Assembly: GCF_014836545.1 (NCBI RefSeq)
Contig: NZ_JACSQS010000004.1
Span: 24,376-67,103 of the forward strand
Direction: 5' to 3'
Source of the DNA: Stenotrophomonas lacuserhaii
GTDB lineage: Bacteria; Pseudomonadota; Gammaproteobacteria; Xanthomonadales; Xanthomonadaceae
DNA length: 42,728 nt
Shown here: positions 1 to 8,280 of the stretch, in pieces
Numbering within the stretch: position 1 is the stretch's first letter
How the letters are laid out: each line of letters opens with the position of its first letter
Program-made: the position numbers and the translations under genes
The notes under the pieces: model-generated
Told to the model about the DNA's origin: nothing
What the model saw: the letters and a program-made list of their open reading frames with translations, nothing else
Database searches by the model: none

Positions 1-54
<54 letters not shown>

Positions 55-107
55 CCGCCCTGACAGATTCCGGTGGCCGCCCGCCACGTAAAAAAAAAGA
101 AAAAGCG

Positions 108-130
108 GTAGCGCCGAGCCATGCTCGGCG
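108..130 (+). repeat. SMAG element (GTAG-headed REP hairpin)
   Basis: A GTAG head is followed by an 8-bp perfect stem, CGCCGAGC and GCTCGGCG, around a CAT loop. It is preceded by a mini-hairpin (GTGGC/GCCAC, about 73-87) and an A-rich tract. This matches the SMAG class of Stenotrophomonas extragenic palindromes. The same mini-hairpin, A-rich tract and SMAG order recurs near 27.72 kb and 42.54 kb. Confidence 0.85.
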
Positions 131-190
131 GCTTCTGCTTCTGCTTCTGCTTCTGCTTCTGCTTCTGCTCCTGCTTCTGCTCTTCTCCTC
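131..190 (+). repeat. CTTCTG hexanucleotide microsatellite
   Basis: About six nearly perfect tandem copies of GCTTCT/CTTCTG follow the SMAG directly and then decay into a C/T-rich tail. A degenerate pyrimidine-rich counterpart follows the SMAG at 27754-27776. A short reading frame across the tract would encode alternating Phe and Cys and is not considered a gene. Replication slippage could vary the copy number; no nearby coding sequence depends on it. Confidence 0.75.
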
Positions 191-221
191 CCCCAACCCG
201 GCGGCGGCAGCGTACTGTCCG

Positions 222-405
222 GAGGCGGGGGAGGGTGATGCGCGGGACGCTGAGCCGCATGGGTCGGGCGCATGCGCCCGACGGGTTGGGCAGGAGCCCA
301 ACCCCGGTCTTGCCGTGTGCGCAGGACAGCGCACACGAGCAAGCGGCGACGCAGCCTCCAAGGACGGATTCACGGCGTGTCCCGCGCATTACCCTCCCCC
401 GCCTC
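222..405. repeat. Long inverted-repeat element with three internal hairpins
   Basis: Outer arms 222-248 and 379-405 are complementary at 26 of 27 positions. Between them lie three hairpins: a 20-nt perfect palindrome at 263-282, a 9-bp stem with AGGA loop at 283-304 (GGGTTGGGC/GCCCAACCC), and an 8-bp stem at 315-336 (GTGTGCGC/GCGCACAC). As RNA it would fold as a four-way cloverleaf-like structure; as DNA it could extrude a branched cruciform. It shares the string AAGGACGG(A/G)TTCACGG with the element at 8281-8387. No protein-coding content is seen. Confidence 0.8.
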
Positions 406-435
406 AACCCATGACCCAACGCGCCACGCCGAAGC

Positions 436-2721
436 CTAGAAATCCACCCCCACCGTCATGAATACCTGCCGCGGCGCGCTCGCATGGATCGCGTAGCGGG
501 TGCCGGTCGGATCGGTCGGCGCGAACGAACTCAACTGCCCTGCGTAGCGCTTGTTGGTCAGGTTGGTGGCGTTGAGCGATACCTGGATGTCGCGCAGGCC
601 CATACCCGGGCCGAACGAATAGCCGAGGCCTGCATCGAAAGTGGTCACGCCCGGTACCGACTGGTCATTGGTATAGGTGTAATAGCGCTTACCGGTGTAC
701 TTGGCGCGCACGCTGGCGAAGAAGCCGTCGCGGTTCCAGCTCAGTTCGCTGGAGGCCATCCGCTGCGGCGTATCGACGGTGATCTTTCCCGCCACCGGTA
801 CGATCGCACCACCGGAGGTGTAGTCGTCCTCGTAGGTGGTCTTGTTCCACGACAGCGCGTTGTACCACTGCAGGCCGTCGACCGGCTTGAGGATGAAGGT
901 CAGTTCGGCGCCCTGGCTCTTCACCGAACCGACGTTGATGAAGCGGGTGATGCATTCCGGCCGCGTGCCGACTTCGATGCTGGTGCAGGGATTGAGCGAC
1001 AGCAGGCGGTTGTCGAACATCACGTGGTAGGCCGCCAGCGAAGCCTGGTACTTTTCGCCGAAGCGACGGAAGCCTGCTTCGAAGGTGCGCGACTTCTCCG
1101 GTTCCAGGTCGTCGACGCTGGCAGCGAAGGACTCCGGCGATACCTGCAGCGGGCCACCGCTGCCGCCACCAACGAAGGCAGCGATGTTCTCCGCATACGA
1201 GGCGAACACTTCCTGTTGCGGGCTCAGCTTGAAGCTGACGCCGGCCTGCGGCAGCACCGATTCCTTGGCCGTCAAGGTGCCGGAGGCATAGCTGGATTCG
1301 GTGCCCGGTTTTGCGCGGGCAGTCATGCGCGTGTTGGGGCTCTTGATGCCCACGTCCACTGTCATCCGGTTGTCCAGGAAACGCATGCGGTCCTGCACAT
1401 AGAACTGACGCGTACGGATATCGAAGTCCTGGTCGAACAGGCGGCGGTCCGGGTGGTTGAGGTAGGTGTCATCCAGGAACGGGCCGTCGATGTAGTAGAA
1501 ATTGCGTTCGACGTTATGGTCGTTCTTCTCGTACCACAGTCCGGCCTCCAGCTCGTGGACGCCGAGGTTCCAGGTCAATGCCGCGGTCAGGCCCTGGCGG
1601 TTGATGGTGTAGTTGGTGCTGCGGATCGAGATGGGAAGCTCGCGATCGGTGCCCGGATGGGACGGCTGGCCTGGGGCCCACCAATGGCCTTGCCCGCGGT
1701 TGTCGTGGTGGTAAGCCAGCAGCTTCAGGCCGGCGCTGTCGCCGAGCTTGACGTCGGCATCCAGCGAGTACAGGTTGTCGTCGCGCAACGCGCGGCTCTG
1801 GTAGTACGCATCGTCGATGCTGTTGACGCCGCCGCTGAACGCACAGCGTGCCGGATCACGCGTAGCCGGCGCGCAGTAGGCCGCAGCGACGGCACGCTCC
1901 CAGTCGGGTGCATAGATGTTCCAGTCGTAGCCCAGGCCGCGTTCGAGCATGCTCTTGGACAGGTAGGCATAGTTCGCCTGGCTGGCGCGCGAGGTCGCGG
2001 CGAACGCACCGAAACGGTTGTCCCCCACATGCCAGACGGCCTTGGCGTTGAACTGTCGCGTCGTCTGGTTCTGATAGGGCGCCGCCCACATGTCCGCGTC
2101 CTGGTGTACGCCGGACACATAGGCGGAGAACCCTTTGATGTCCCCGGTGTCCACACGCAGGTAGCCACGGCGCTGACCGTCATCGCCTGCGGTAATGCTG
2201 GCACGCCCGCCTAATTCAGTGGACGGGTCCATCGAGAAGTACTGGATCGCACCACCGAGGTTGCTGGTGGACGCCACGCCCAGCGACCCGATGCCCTGCG
2301 ACAGCTCGGCACCGGCCAGGTTCTCGGCGATCAAGGCGCGGGCAATGCTGAGTCCGTTGTAATTGCCGTAGCTGTTGTCACCCAGCGGGATGCCGTCCAG
2401 CGTATAGCCGAGGCGACTCTTGTCGAAGCCGCGCAGGCTGATGGTCTGCGACTCTTCGTTGGCACCAAAGGCATCGTTGGATTGCACGGAAACGCCGGGC
2501 AGGCGATCGAGGATCTTCTGCCCGCTGGTGCCGGGCGGCAGGACCTGCTTGTCCACGGCGGTGATGCGCTGCACCTGGCGGGTTTCACCCTGGCCGATCA
2601 CCGACACGGCATCCAGCGTCTGCGCGGTGACGGCGGTATCGGCGTTGGATTCGCCGGCGGCGTGGGCGTTGGCGGCGCAAAGCGCGATCGCCACGGCAAT
2701 CGTCAGGTGTCGGGTCTGCAT
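436..2721 (-). CDS. TonB-dependent outer-membrane receptor
   Basis: Predicted TonB-dependent receptor of about 761 residues, importing an unidentified ligand across the outer membrane with energy from TonB-ExbBD. The start at 2721 is preferred: it gives a clear signal peptide (MQTRHLTIAVAIALC...AHA) and has GGAA about 6 bases upstream; in-frame ATGs at 2736 and 2769 are alternatives. The plug domain shows ILDRLPGVSVQ, SLRGFDKSRLGYTLDG and NLGGAIQYF. The rest is a long barrel with aromatic-rich strands, ending in a terminal Phe (VGVDF) as expected for a BamA substrate. An extracellular loop carries a Cys pair (YCAPATRDPARC). The gene is monocistronic here, with no ABC transporter or sigma/anti-sigma pair next to it, so the substrate cannot be inferred. 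Class assignment is firm; ligand is unknown. Confidence 0.93.
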   Translation of the reverse strand: MQTRHLTIAVAIALCAANAHAAGESNADTAVTAQTLDAVSVIGQGETRQVQRITAVDKQVLPPGTSGQKILDRLPGVSVQSNDAFGANEESQTISLRGFDKSRLGYTLDGIPLGDNSYGNYNGLSIARALIAENLAGAELSQGIGSLGVASTSNLGGAIQYFSMDPSTELGGRASITAGDDGQRRGYLRVDTGDIKGFSAYVSGVHQDADMWAAPYQNQTTRQFNAKAVWHVGDNRFGAFAATSRASQANYAYLSKSMLERGLGYDWNIYAPDWERAVAAAYCAPATRDPARCAFSGGVNSIDDAYYQSRALRDDNLYSLDADVKLGDSAGLKLLAYHHDNRGQGHWWAPGQPSHPGTDRELPISIRSTNYTINRQGLTAALTWNLGVHELEAGLWYEKNDHNVERNFYYIDGPFLDDTYLNHPDRRLFDQDFDIRTRQFYVQDRMRFLDNRMTVDVGIKSPNTRMTARAKPGTESSYASGTLTAKESVLPQAGVSFKLSPQQEVFASYAENIAAFVGGGSGGPLQVSPESFAASVDDLEPEKSRTFEAGFRRFGEKYQASLAAYHVMFDNRLLSLNPCTSIEVGTRPECITRFINVGSVKSQGAELTFILKPVDGLQWYNALSWNKTTYEDDYTSGGAIVPVAGKITVDTPQRMASSELSWNRDGFFASVRAKYTGKRYYTYTNDQSVPGVTTFDAGLGYSFGPGMGLRDIQVSLNATNLTNKRYAGQLSSFAPTDPTGTRYAIHASAPRQVFMTVGVDF

Positions 2722-3341
2722 GTCGTTCCGTTGCATGAGGGGAAAGGCCTGCGGGCTGCAGGTCACCAACCACTATGCGAAGCGGAAATGACGGCTTTTT
2801 GACGGTGAAGCGTAGAATGCGTGCAACTGCGACGGCGTTCGCTTAATGTTCGGCGAGCGCACCGGCAGAGGCGTGACGATCAACGCAGGCTGCGCAACAA
2901 CCCTCTCCGGCCCGTTCGGACAAACGGCGCCCTCGCAGCGACGCTTTCGCTTTCTGCACCGTCAGGCCGGCGTCGCCATCAGTCCCTTGGCCCCCCAGTA
3001 GCGAATCGTCCGCTTGAGGTTCCAAACCATCGTTCCGATGTGGGCGAGCTGTTTGACGATGACCACAGCATCGGCCGCGACGAGGCCGATCCCGAGCCGT
3101 CGCCGGCAGGTAGCCGCCAACATCTGGATCGCTGGCAGTCGGGGCTGGAACGAGCGGCGAGGGTGGGGGACCATCGCATTGGACATGGCAGCAGGCCATG
3201 CGGCGGGAACGCTCACGGTGCTCGTCGGTACACCCGGTGACCGGTGACCGGTGGCCGGCCATGGCCGACTGGCGTGGCGCGCGATAGCGGGTTGACGTGC
3301 CGCGGGGCCTTGCCCGGCGTGATCGGATGACGGGCGTGACG
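2722..3341. other. Intergenic region with decayed, possibly transposase-derived sequence
   Basis: No convincing gene. A minus-strand reading frame ending at 2962 has a C-terminus (HIGTMVWNLKRTIRYWG) that vaguely recalls the end of IS5-type transposases; upstream it is low-complexity Arg/Pro-rich sequence with no DDE motifs. I regard it as at most a decayed remnant. A 42-bp repeat lies at 2848-2889. The TonB receptor promoter should lie in the right-flanking part near 2770-2830, but no clear -35/-10 pair is visible. Confidence 0.4.
2848..2889 (+). repeat. 42-bp dispersed repeat, copy A
   Basis: This stretch matches 4384-4425 at 37 of 42 positions in the same orientation. The two copies flank the deamidase-like gene at 3342-4094. 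On the minus strand both lie in frames giving a similar peptide (C..CV.RHA...LAE), which suggests a common ancestor but is not evidence of coding. Confidence 0.7.
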
Positions 3342-4094
3342 TCATCGGTCGTTGACCAGAGTTTCCAGCGGATCACGTCCTTGCTCGATCTCCGAATTCC
3401 ATTCTGCATTAAGGAATCCACGGGCCAGCAGCGCCAGATGCTTGTCGGGATAGGGCGTGGCGCCCGCGCAGGGGTGGGAGTCGTAGAACGTATCGGCGCT
3501 GCACACAGCGATCCGCATGCGCGCCCTGCTCCCTGGCTGGTTCGGCGCGGCAGTGGCCAGGGTATCCAGATACGCGTCCAGCGGCAGCGGGGTGGCGGGT
3601 GACAGCGAAGGATCCAGCACCAGGACATCTTTACCCACTCGTGCAATCGGTGTCACATGGAATTCTATGAACTCTTCGGTGGAATCCTCAGGGTGGTCCT
3701 GCAAAATGAAGAGTTTCTGCAGCGGTTCCTCAAGCAGCTTCTCCTGGAGATGCCGGTTGAACAGTTCGGCACGTACGTAGCAGCCGTTGACGAAGTAGCG
3801 CCAGGGGATCTTGCGCATGTAAGTGGTGCCATCTTCATGCTGCCATGGCAGGAAGTGGTCACGCGAGGTGGCGAAGACCGTGTCATTGAACGTGGCGATA
3901 TCGCTGCCGTGCCAAGGGCGCACCATGGCGCCCATGTAGGCGATACCTGCGGCGTCCGCGCGCACGGCCGTTGCTGCTGCGCTGGGCGGGGCATTGACGG
4001 ATGGTGGCTGTGCCACCGATATCGTCGTGACGGTCAGCAGAAGCATCGAACCAAGCGCCTTCAGCAGATGCTGCTTCGTGGGTGCTGATCTCAT
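3342..4094 (-). CDS. Secreted protein-glutamine deamidase-like protein
   Basis: A 250-residue protein with an N-terminal signal peptide (basic start, hydrophobic stretch at residues 12-28). AGGAGA 7 bases before 4094 selects this start over the ATG at 4115. Three motifs are spaced as in the papain-like protein-glutaminase fold (Chryseobacterium protein glutaminase type): Cys105 in NGCYVRAELF, His146 in FHVTP and Asp161 in VLDPSL, a plausible Cys-His-Asp triad. Such enzymes convert Gln side chains of proteins to Glu and release ammonia. A C-terminal pair of cysteines (residues 198 and 209) may form a disulphide after export. There is no visible immunity gene, propeptide cleavage signal or secretion partner. 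The coding sequence looks lower in GC than its neighbours. Family by motif; target unknown. Confidence 0.7.
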   Translation of the reverse strand: MRSAPTKQHLLKALGSMLLLTVTTISVAQPPSVNAPPSAAATAVRADAAGIAYMGAMVRPWHGSDIATFNDTVFATSRDHFLPWQHEDGTTYMRKIPWRYFVNGCYVRAELFNRHLQEKLLEEPLQKLFILQDHPEDSTEEFIEFHVTPIARVGKDVLVLDPSLSPATPLPLDAYLDTLATAAPNQPGSRARMRIAVCSADTFYDSHPCAGATPYPDKHLALLARGFLNAEWNSEIEQGRDPLETLVNDR

Positions 4095-4669
4095 CTTGAT
4101 TCTCCTGTATGGCACTCGATGCGATGCCGCACAGGGAATGTAGGCCGGCGCTGGGCGTCGTGCGTATCTGAATTATTGAAATTTTCCATCCAAACAGTGC
4201 AGCCGCTTGGTTGGGGTTATCTACCGCAGGGGTATGTGATTCGATGCACTGTGCTGCGCTGTTCGGCATCACAGTGTTGTCGCCTGTCATCAAAAACGAA
4301 AAAAGCGTTCCGCTGTGACATGAGCCCAGCGGACGCAGCATGTGCGGGTCGAATGCGACAAGGCGCCAGTGGCGTCGGGTTACGTTCGGCGAGCACAGCG
4401 GCAAGGGCGTGACGACCAACGCAGGTCGTGCAGTAAGTCCCGCCTTCACGGCGAGTGGCGAAATTATCGCCATTGTTTGCCCCGTTACGTGAGATCTGCA
4501 TCGTTTGCTGGACTGCACACGCGCCAGGTCTCGCGTAGCTCGACCGAGCCGGGAGTCTTACACAGCCTGCAACGGTCGTCACCCACCAACAGCAGGAGCA
4601 GACAGCCAGCGGCCCTCACTACCGAGGGACGGCGAGCGCAGCGCCACCCATCGGATCCGCCCGGCTGCA
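4095..4669. other. Low-GC intergenic region upstream of the deamidase-like gene
   Basis: No gene recognised. It holds the deamidase promoter region, with an AT-rich stretch (TTCAATAATTCAGATA on the minus strand, near 4165-4185), a second copy of the 42-bp repeat at 4384-4425, and a degenerate GTAG-type hairpin at about 4601-4622. Short reading frames on both strands lack ribosome binding sites and recognisable domains. Confidence 0.5.
4384..4425 (+). repeat. 42-bp dispersed repeat, copy B
   Basis: Direct-repeat partner of 2848-2889 (37 of 42 identical). It ends at the conserved CAACGCAGG. Together the copies bracket about 1.5 kb containing the deamidase-like gene. Confidence 0.7.
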
Positions 4670-5410
4670 TCACCCCATGTACAGACCGCCGTTGACCGCG
4701 TGGTCCGCACCGGTCACGTACGCCGCTTCATCTGATGCCAGCCAGCCGCACAGCGCGGCCACTTCTTCCGGCTTGCCGAGACGACGGATCGGCACCGAGG
4801 CGGCCAGCCGGTCCAGCACGTCCGGCGGGAAGCTGCTGATCGCCTGGCTGGCGATGTAGCCCGGTGAGATGGTGTTGACCGTGACCCCACGGGCGGCGAC
4901 CTCCGCGGCCAGCGCGCGGCTGAAACCGTACATCGCCGCCTTCGCCGTGGCGAAGTTGACCTGGCCGATCTGGCCCTTGTGCGCGCTGACCGAACCGATG
5001 TTGATGATGCGTCCCCAGCCGCGCGTGGCCATGCCGTCGACCACTTGCTTGGTGATGTTGAACAGCGAGTTGAGGTTGGAGGCCATCACCGCATTCCAGT
5101 CATCGGCGCTCATCTGGCGGAACAGCACATCGCGGCTGCCGCCGGAATTGTTGACCAGTACATCGACCTCGCCGACTTCGGCGCGCACCTTGGTGAAGGC
5201 AGACGCGGTGGAGCTCCAATCGGTTGCGTTGCCTTCGGAGGCGATGAAGTCGAAGCCGAGGTCACGCTGCTCGCGCAGCCAGCCGGCCTTGCGCGGTGAG
5301 TTCGGCGCACAGCCGGCCACCACCGTGTGGCCCGATCGTGCCAGGGTCTGGCATATCGCAGTGCCGACACTGCCCATGCCACTGGTTACGTATGCGATGC
5401 GAAGGGTCAT
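4670..5410 (-). CDS. PhbB-like short-chain dehydrogenase lacking the catalytic Tyr
   Basis: A 246-residue classical-length SDR resembling acetoacetyl-CoA reductase (PhbB), which reduces acetoacetyl-CoA to 3-hydroxybutyryl-CoA with NADPH. Whole-protein resemblance is clear (SPGYIA, PIRRLGKPEEVAALCGWLAS, NGGLYMG C-terminus). Key positions deviate. The nucleotide motif TGxxxGxG reads TSGMGSVG (residues 9-16), the NNAG motif reads NNSG (87-90), and the active-site YxxxK reads FATAK, with Phe153 in place of Tyr (codon TTC), while Ser140 and Lys157 remain. AGGAGA lies 6 bases before the ATG. It is third in an apparent operon, 31 bp after the citrate carrier. It may be an altered-activity enzyme, a pseudoenzyme or a scaffold; PhbB activity should not be assumed. 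Confidence 0.85.
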   Translation of the reverse strand: MTLRIAYVTSGMGSVGTAICQTLARSGHTVVAGCAPNSPRKAGWLREQRDLGFDFIASEGNATDWSSTASAFTKVRAEVGEVDVLVNNSGGSRDVLFRQMSADDWNAVMASNLNSLFNITKQVVDGMATRGWGRIINIGSVSAHKGQIGQVNFATAKAAMYGFSRALAAEVAARGVTVNTISPGYIASQAISSFPPDVLDRLAASVPIRRLGKPEEVAALCGWLASDEAAYVTGADHAVNGGLYMG

Positions 5411-5441
5411 CGGGTTCTCCTGGTGATGTAGCAGGGCCGCA

Positions 5442-6773
5442 TCAGGCGGCCAGCGGGTACAGCGCGAACAGCAGGCTGCCGGCCATCAGCAGCAGGGAGA
5501 TCATCACCGCCCATTTCAGGGTGAACTTCTGGTGGTCGGCGAACTCCACCTTGGCCAGCCCGACCAGCAGGTAGGTCGAGGGCACCAGCGGGCTGAGCAG
5601 GTGCACCGGCTGGCCTGCCAGCGAAGCGCGGGCCATTTCCACCGGCGTGATGCCGTAGTTGCCGGCGGCCTCGGACAGGATCGGCAGCACGCCGAAGTAG
5701 AAGGCATCGTTGGACATGAAGAAGGTGAACGGCATCGAGGCCAGCGCGGTGATCACCGCCAGGTACGGGCCCCAGCTTTCCGGGATGATTGCCAGGAAGC
5801 TGTGCGACATCGCTTCGACCATGCCGGTGTTGTTGAGGATGCCGGTGAAGATGCCGGCGGCGAAGATCAGCGAGACCACCGACAGCACATTGCCGGCATG
5901 GTTGACCACGCGACGGCGCTGCTCGGCAAGGTTCGGGTAGTTGATCACCAGCGCAATGGCGAAGCCCACCATGAACAGGATCGGCATCGGCAGCAGGCCC
6001 ATGATCAACGCGGCCATCAGCGCAGCGGTCAGGCCGAAGTTGACCCACAGCAGCTTCGGGCGCTTGATGTCTTCGGCATCTTCGACGGTCGGCAGCGCAT
6101 CGCCATCGTCGGACACGCTGGAGTCCATCCACGAGCCGCCCTGCGGCAGGGTGACCACGCCCAGGCGACGGCGCTCCTTCATGCCCAGGTACCACGCCAG
6201 CAGCAGGATGCCGGCACACGCGATCACCATCGAAGGAATAAGGGGCACGAACACGTCGGCCGGGTCCACGTGCAGCGCGGTGGCTGCACGCGCGGTCGGC
6301 CCGCCCCACGGAGTGAGGTTCATCACCCCGCCGGCCAGGATGGTCACGCAGGTCATGTTCAAGGCATTCATGCCCAGCCGCCGGTAGAGCGGCAGCATCG
6401 CTGAGACCGTGATCATGTACGTCGTCGAGCCATCGCCATCCAGCGAGATCAGCATCGCCAGCACGGCGGTACCCATGACGATCTTCAGCGGATCGCCCTT
6501 GACCACGTTGAGGATGATCCGCACCAGCGGATCGAACAGGCCGGCATCGATCATCACCCCGAAGTACAGGATGGCGAACATCAGCATGACGCCGGTGGGC
6601 GCGATCTTCTTGATGCCGTCGAGCATCATTTCATCGATGCCGGCGCCGAAGCCGCCCAGCAGCGCGAAGATGATCGGGATGGTGATCAGGGCGACCAGCG
6701 GCGACAGTCGCTTGCTCATGATCAAGTACATGAACGTAATGACCATGCCAAAGCCGAGGATGCTGAGCATCAT
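5442..6773 (-). CDS. CitMHS-family citrate/divalent-cation:H+ symporter
   Basis: A 443-residue inner-membrane protein with about 11-12 hydrophobic segments. Its features fit the CitMHS family, which imports citrate complexed with Mg2+ or Ca2+: an N-terminal GFGMVITFMYLIMSKRLSP, a GDGSTTYMITVSAMLPLY segment and the loop MNLTPWGGPTARAATAL. AAGGAG lies 7 bases before the first of two adjacent ATGs. It sits 53 bp downstream of an OprO/P-like porin and 31 bp upstream of the SDR on the same strand, which suggests one transcript for outer- and inner-membrane uptake of citrate. The divergent TctD/TctE-type genes at 8489 are its probable regulators. Whether Mg2+ or Ca2+ is the preferred counter-ion cannot be read from the sequence. 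Confidence 0.92.
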   Translation of the reverse strand: MMLSILGFGMVITFMYLIMSKRLSPLVALITIPIIFALLGGFGAGIDEMMLDGIKKIAPTGVMLMFAILYFGVMIDAGLFDPLVRIILNVVKGDPLKIVMGTAVLAMLISLDGDGSTTYMITVSAMLPLYRRLGMNALNMTCVTILAGGVMNLTPWGGPTARAATALHVDPADVFVPLIPSMVIACAGILLLAWYLGMKERRRLGVVTLPQGGSWMDSSVSDDGDALPTVEDAEDIKRPKLLWVNFGLTAALMAALIMGLLPMPILFMVGFAIALVINYPNLAEQRRRVVNHAGNVLSVVSLIFAAGIFTGILNNTGMVEAMSHSFLAIIPESWGPYLAVITALASMPFTFFMSNDAFYFGVLPILSEAAGNYGITPVEMARASLAGQPVHLLSPLVPSTYLLVGLAKVEFADHQKFTLKWAVMISLLLMAGSLLFALYPLAA

Positions 6774-6826
6774 CTGCGGACTCCTTGCGGGTTAGTGCGG
6801 AAGGGGGAGGGGAGAGCGGGGGAGCG

Positions 6827-8014
6827 TCAGAAATCGAACTGGAGGCGGCCGGTGACCGCGCGCGTGCGGTCGACGGTGACGTCGGCCAGGCGGTCGCGGT
6901 TGCGGCTTTCGATCAGGTTGAGCATGAAGCGCAGGTTGTCGCGCAGGTACCAGTTGCCAGCAAGTGTCCAGGCCTCGGTGCTGCCGTCGCGCAGGTCCGG
7001 CAGGCCGACCAGGTGCTGGTCACCGCGCATCTGGTCGTAGCGCAGCGCCAGTTCGAAGGCGCCGGCCGTGTGGCGGATGTCCTTGATGCGGGCGAAGCGA
7101 CCGGTCCTGCGATCGTAGCCGCGCGATTCACCGGTCACGAACCAGCTCAGCATGCCGTAGCCGGCCAGCACCTTGCCGCGCTGCAGGCCATCGTCGAACG
7201 TGGCGCCGCTGAACTCGCCCTGCCAGGACCACGGCCCACGCACCTGCGCGTACTCCAGCGACCACTTGTCCACGTCGGTATCGCGGCCTGCGGAGAAATC
7301 GACCAGGGTCAGGCGGCTCTCATCGGACAGGTGGCCGGCGGGGCGCGGACGGATGCGCAGCCCGGGGGCACCGCTGGCGCCGGGGTTGTCATACAGCTCG
7401 CGTGCCGCCGAGACGCCAAGGTGCAGCACGTCGCCGGCAGCGGGACTCGGCGCCCACGTGGCACGGCCACCGGCGGCGCGGCCCTTGACCTGCCAGGCAT
7501 CGATGCTTTCCAGGCTGTACAGGCTGGCCGCCCAGGTGAAGTCGCCCGGATTGGCCTGCCAGGAAGCGCCCAGCCGGTACAGCGGCGCCAGCGAGGTGCC
7601 CGCGTTGCCGCGTTCCAGGAAGCTGCCGTAGTTGGAACCGGTGCGGTCATCGAGCGAGAAGTACTGCTTGAACTGACCGACGGTGAGCCGGCCGGCGTCG
7701 CCGAAGCTGCGGCTCAGGTACACATCCTTGGCTTCAACGCGGTCGCCGGAGAAGTCGGCTTCCATCTTGTAGTCGACCACGAAAAGCTTGCCGGATACGT
7801 CAAGCCACGCACGCCGCACCTCGGTGTCATCCTTGTTCGGCGTGCCACGTCCATCGTTGTCGAAGCTGGCGAAATCCAGGTGCAGGCGCCCACCGATCTC
7901 GGCGGTGACCGGCCGGTCATCGTCGGCGGCAAAGACCGGCGCAGCAGCAAACACGGCACAGGCCGCCACCGCGCACGACCCCATGTTCGACCAACGAACA
8001 GAAAATACTTCCAC
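6827..8014 (-). CDS. OprO/OprP-type porin, first gene of the citrate operon
   Basis: A 395-residue outer-membrane porin of the phosphate-selective porin O/P family. I place the start at a GTG at 8014: GGGAGG lies 5 bases upstream and the product then begins with a signal sequence (residues 11-29, cleavage after VFA). An ATG at 7984 is in frame but has no ribosome binding site; a longer frame to 8107 is unlikely. Mature features are EIGGRLHLDFASFDND, DVYLSRSF, GQFKQYFSLDD, GESRGYDRRTG, and a C-terminal RLQFDF ending in Phe. Next to a CitMHS transporter it probably passes citrate or a citrate-metal complex rather than phosphate (inference). A related porin lies at 15159-16319 beside dctA, so each carrier has its own porin. 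Confidence 0.85.
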   Translation of the reverse strand: MEVFSVRWSNMGSCAVAACAVFAAAPVFAADDDRPVTAEIGGRLHLDFASFDNDGRGTPNKDDTEVRRAWLDVSGKLFVVDYKMEADFSGDRVEAKDVYLSRSFGDAGRLTVGQFKQYFSLDDRTGSNYGSFLERGNAGTSLAPLYRLGASWQANPGDFTWAASLYSLESIDAWQVKGRAAGGRATWAPSPAAGDVLHLGVSAARELYDNPGASGAPGLRIRPRPAGHLSDESRLTLVDFSAGRDTDVDKWSLEYAQVRGPWSWQGEFSGATFDDGLQRGKVLAGYGMLSWFVTGESRGYDRRTGRFARIKDIRHTAGAFELALRYDQMRGDQHLVGLPDLRDGSTEAWTLAGNWYLRDNLRFMLNLIESRNRDRLADVTVDRTRAVTGRLQFDF

Positions 8015-8280
8015 AAACCCTCCCAGGTGCGCGCCCGGCGCGCGGCCAACGTGGGCACCCGGAACGGATGCGAGGCCGCAGTCTCGACCCAGCAAGCTGT
8101 CATTCACCTGTCAGCGGTTTGTGCAGCGCAGCGAAACCCCCGCGATTCCGCCCGCCGAGCATGGCTATGCCGGGCACCCTGCGGGCCGTCGCACGCGAGG
8201 TTGGCAGCGGCTCCTTCCGCTGCCTTCGGCGCTACCGCTCTTTTTTTCAACGCGGCTGGCGGTCACCGGAACCTGTCAGG

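Noticed and set aside
121..414. A 97-codon frame beginning with repeated Phe-Cys residues
   Set aside because: It starts inside a SMAG hairpin, translates the CTTCTG microsatellite and then the long inverted repeat; no coding support.
484..2214. A 576-codon frame opposite the TonB-dependent receptor
   Set aside because: No motifs; codon-bias shadow of the receptor gene.
2962..3345. Minus-strand frame with a transposase-like C-terminus
   Set aside because: Only a short terminal string (TMVWNLKR) is suggestive; no DDE residues, no terminal inverted repeats and no start context. Kept only as a comment on the intergenic region.
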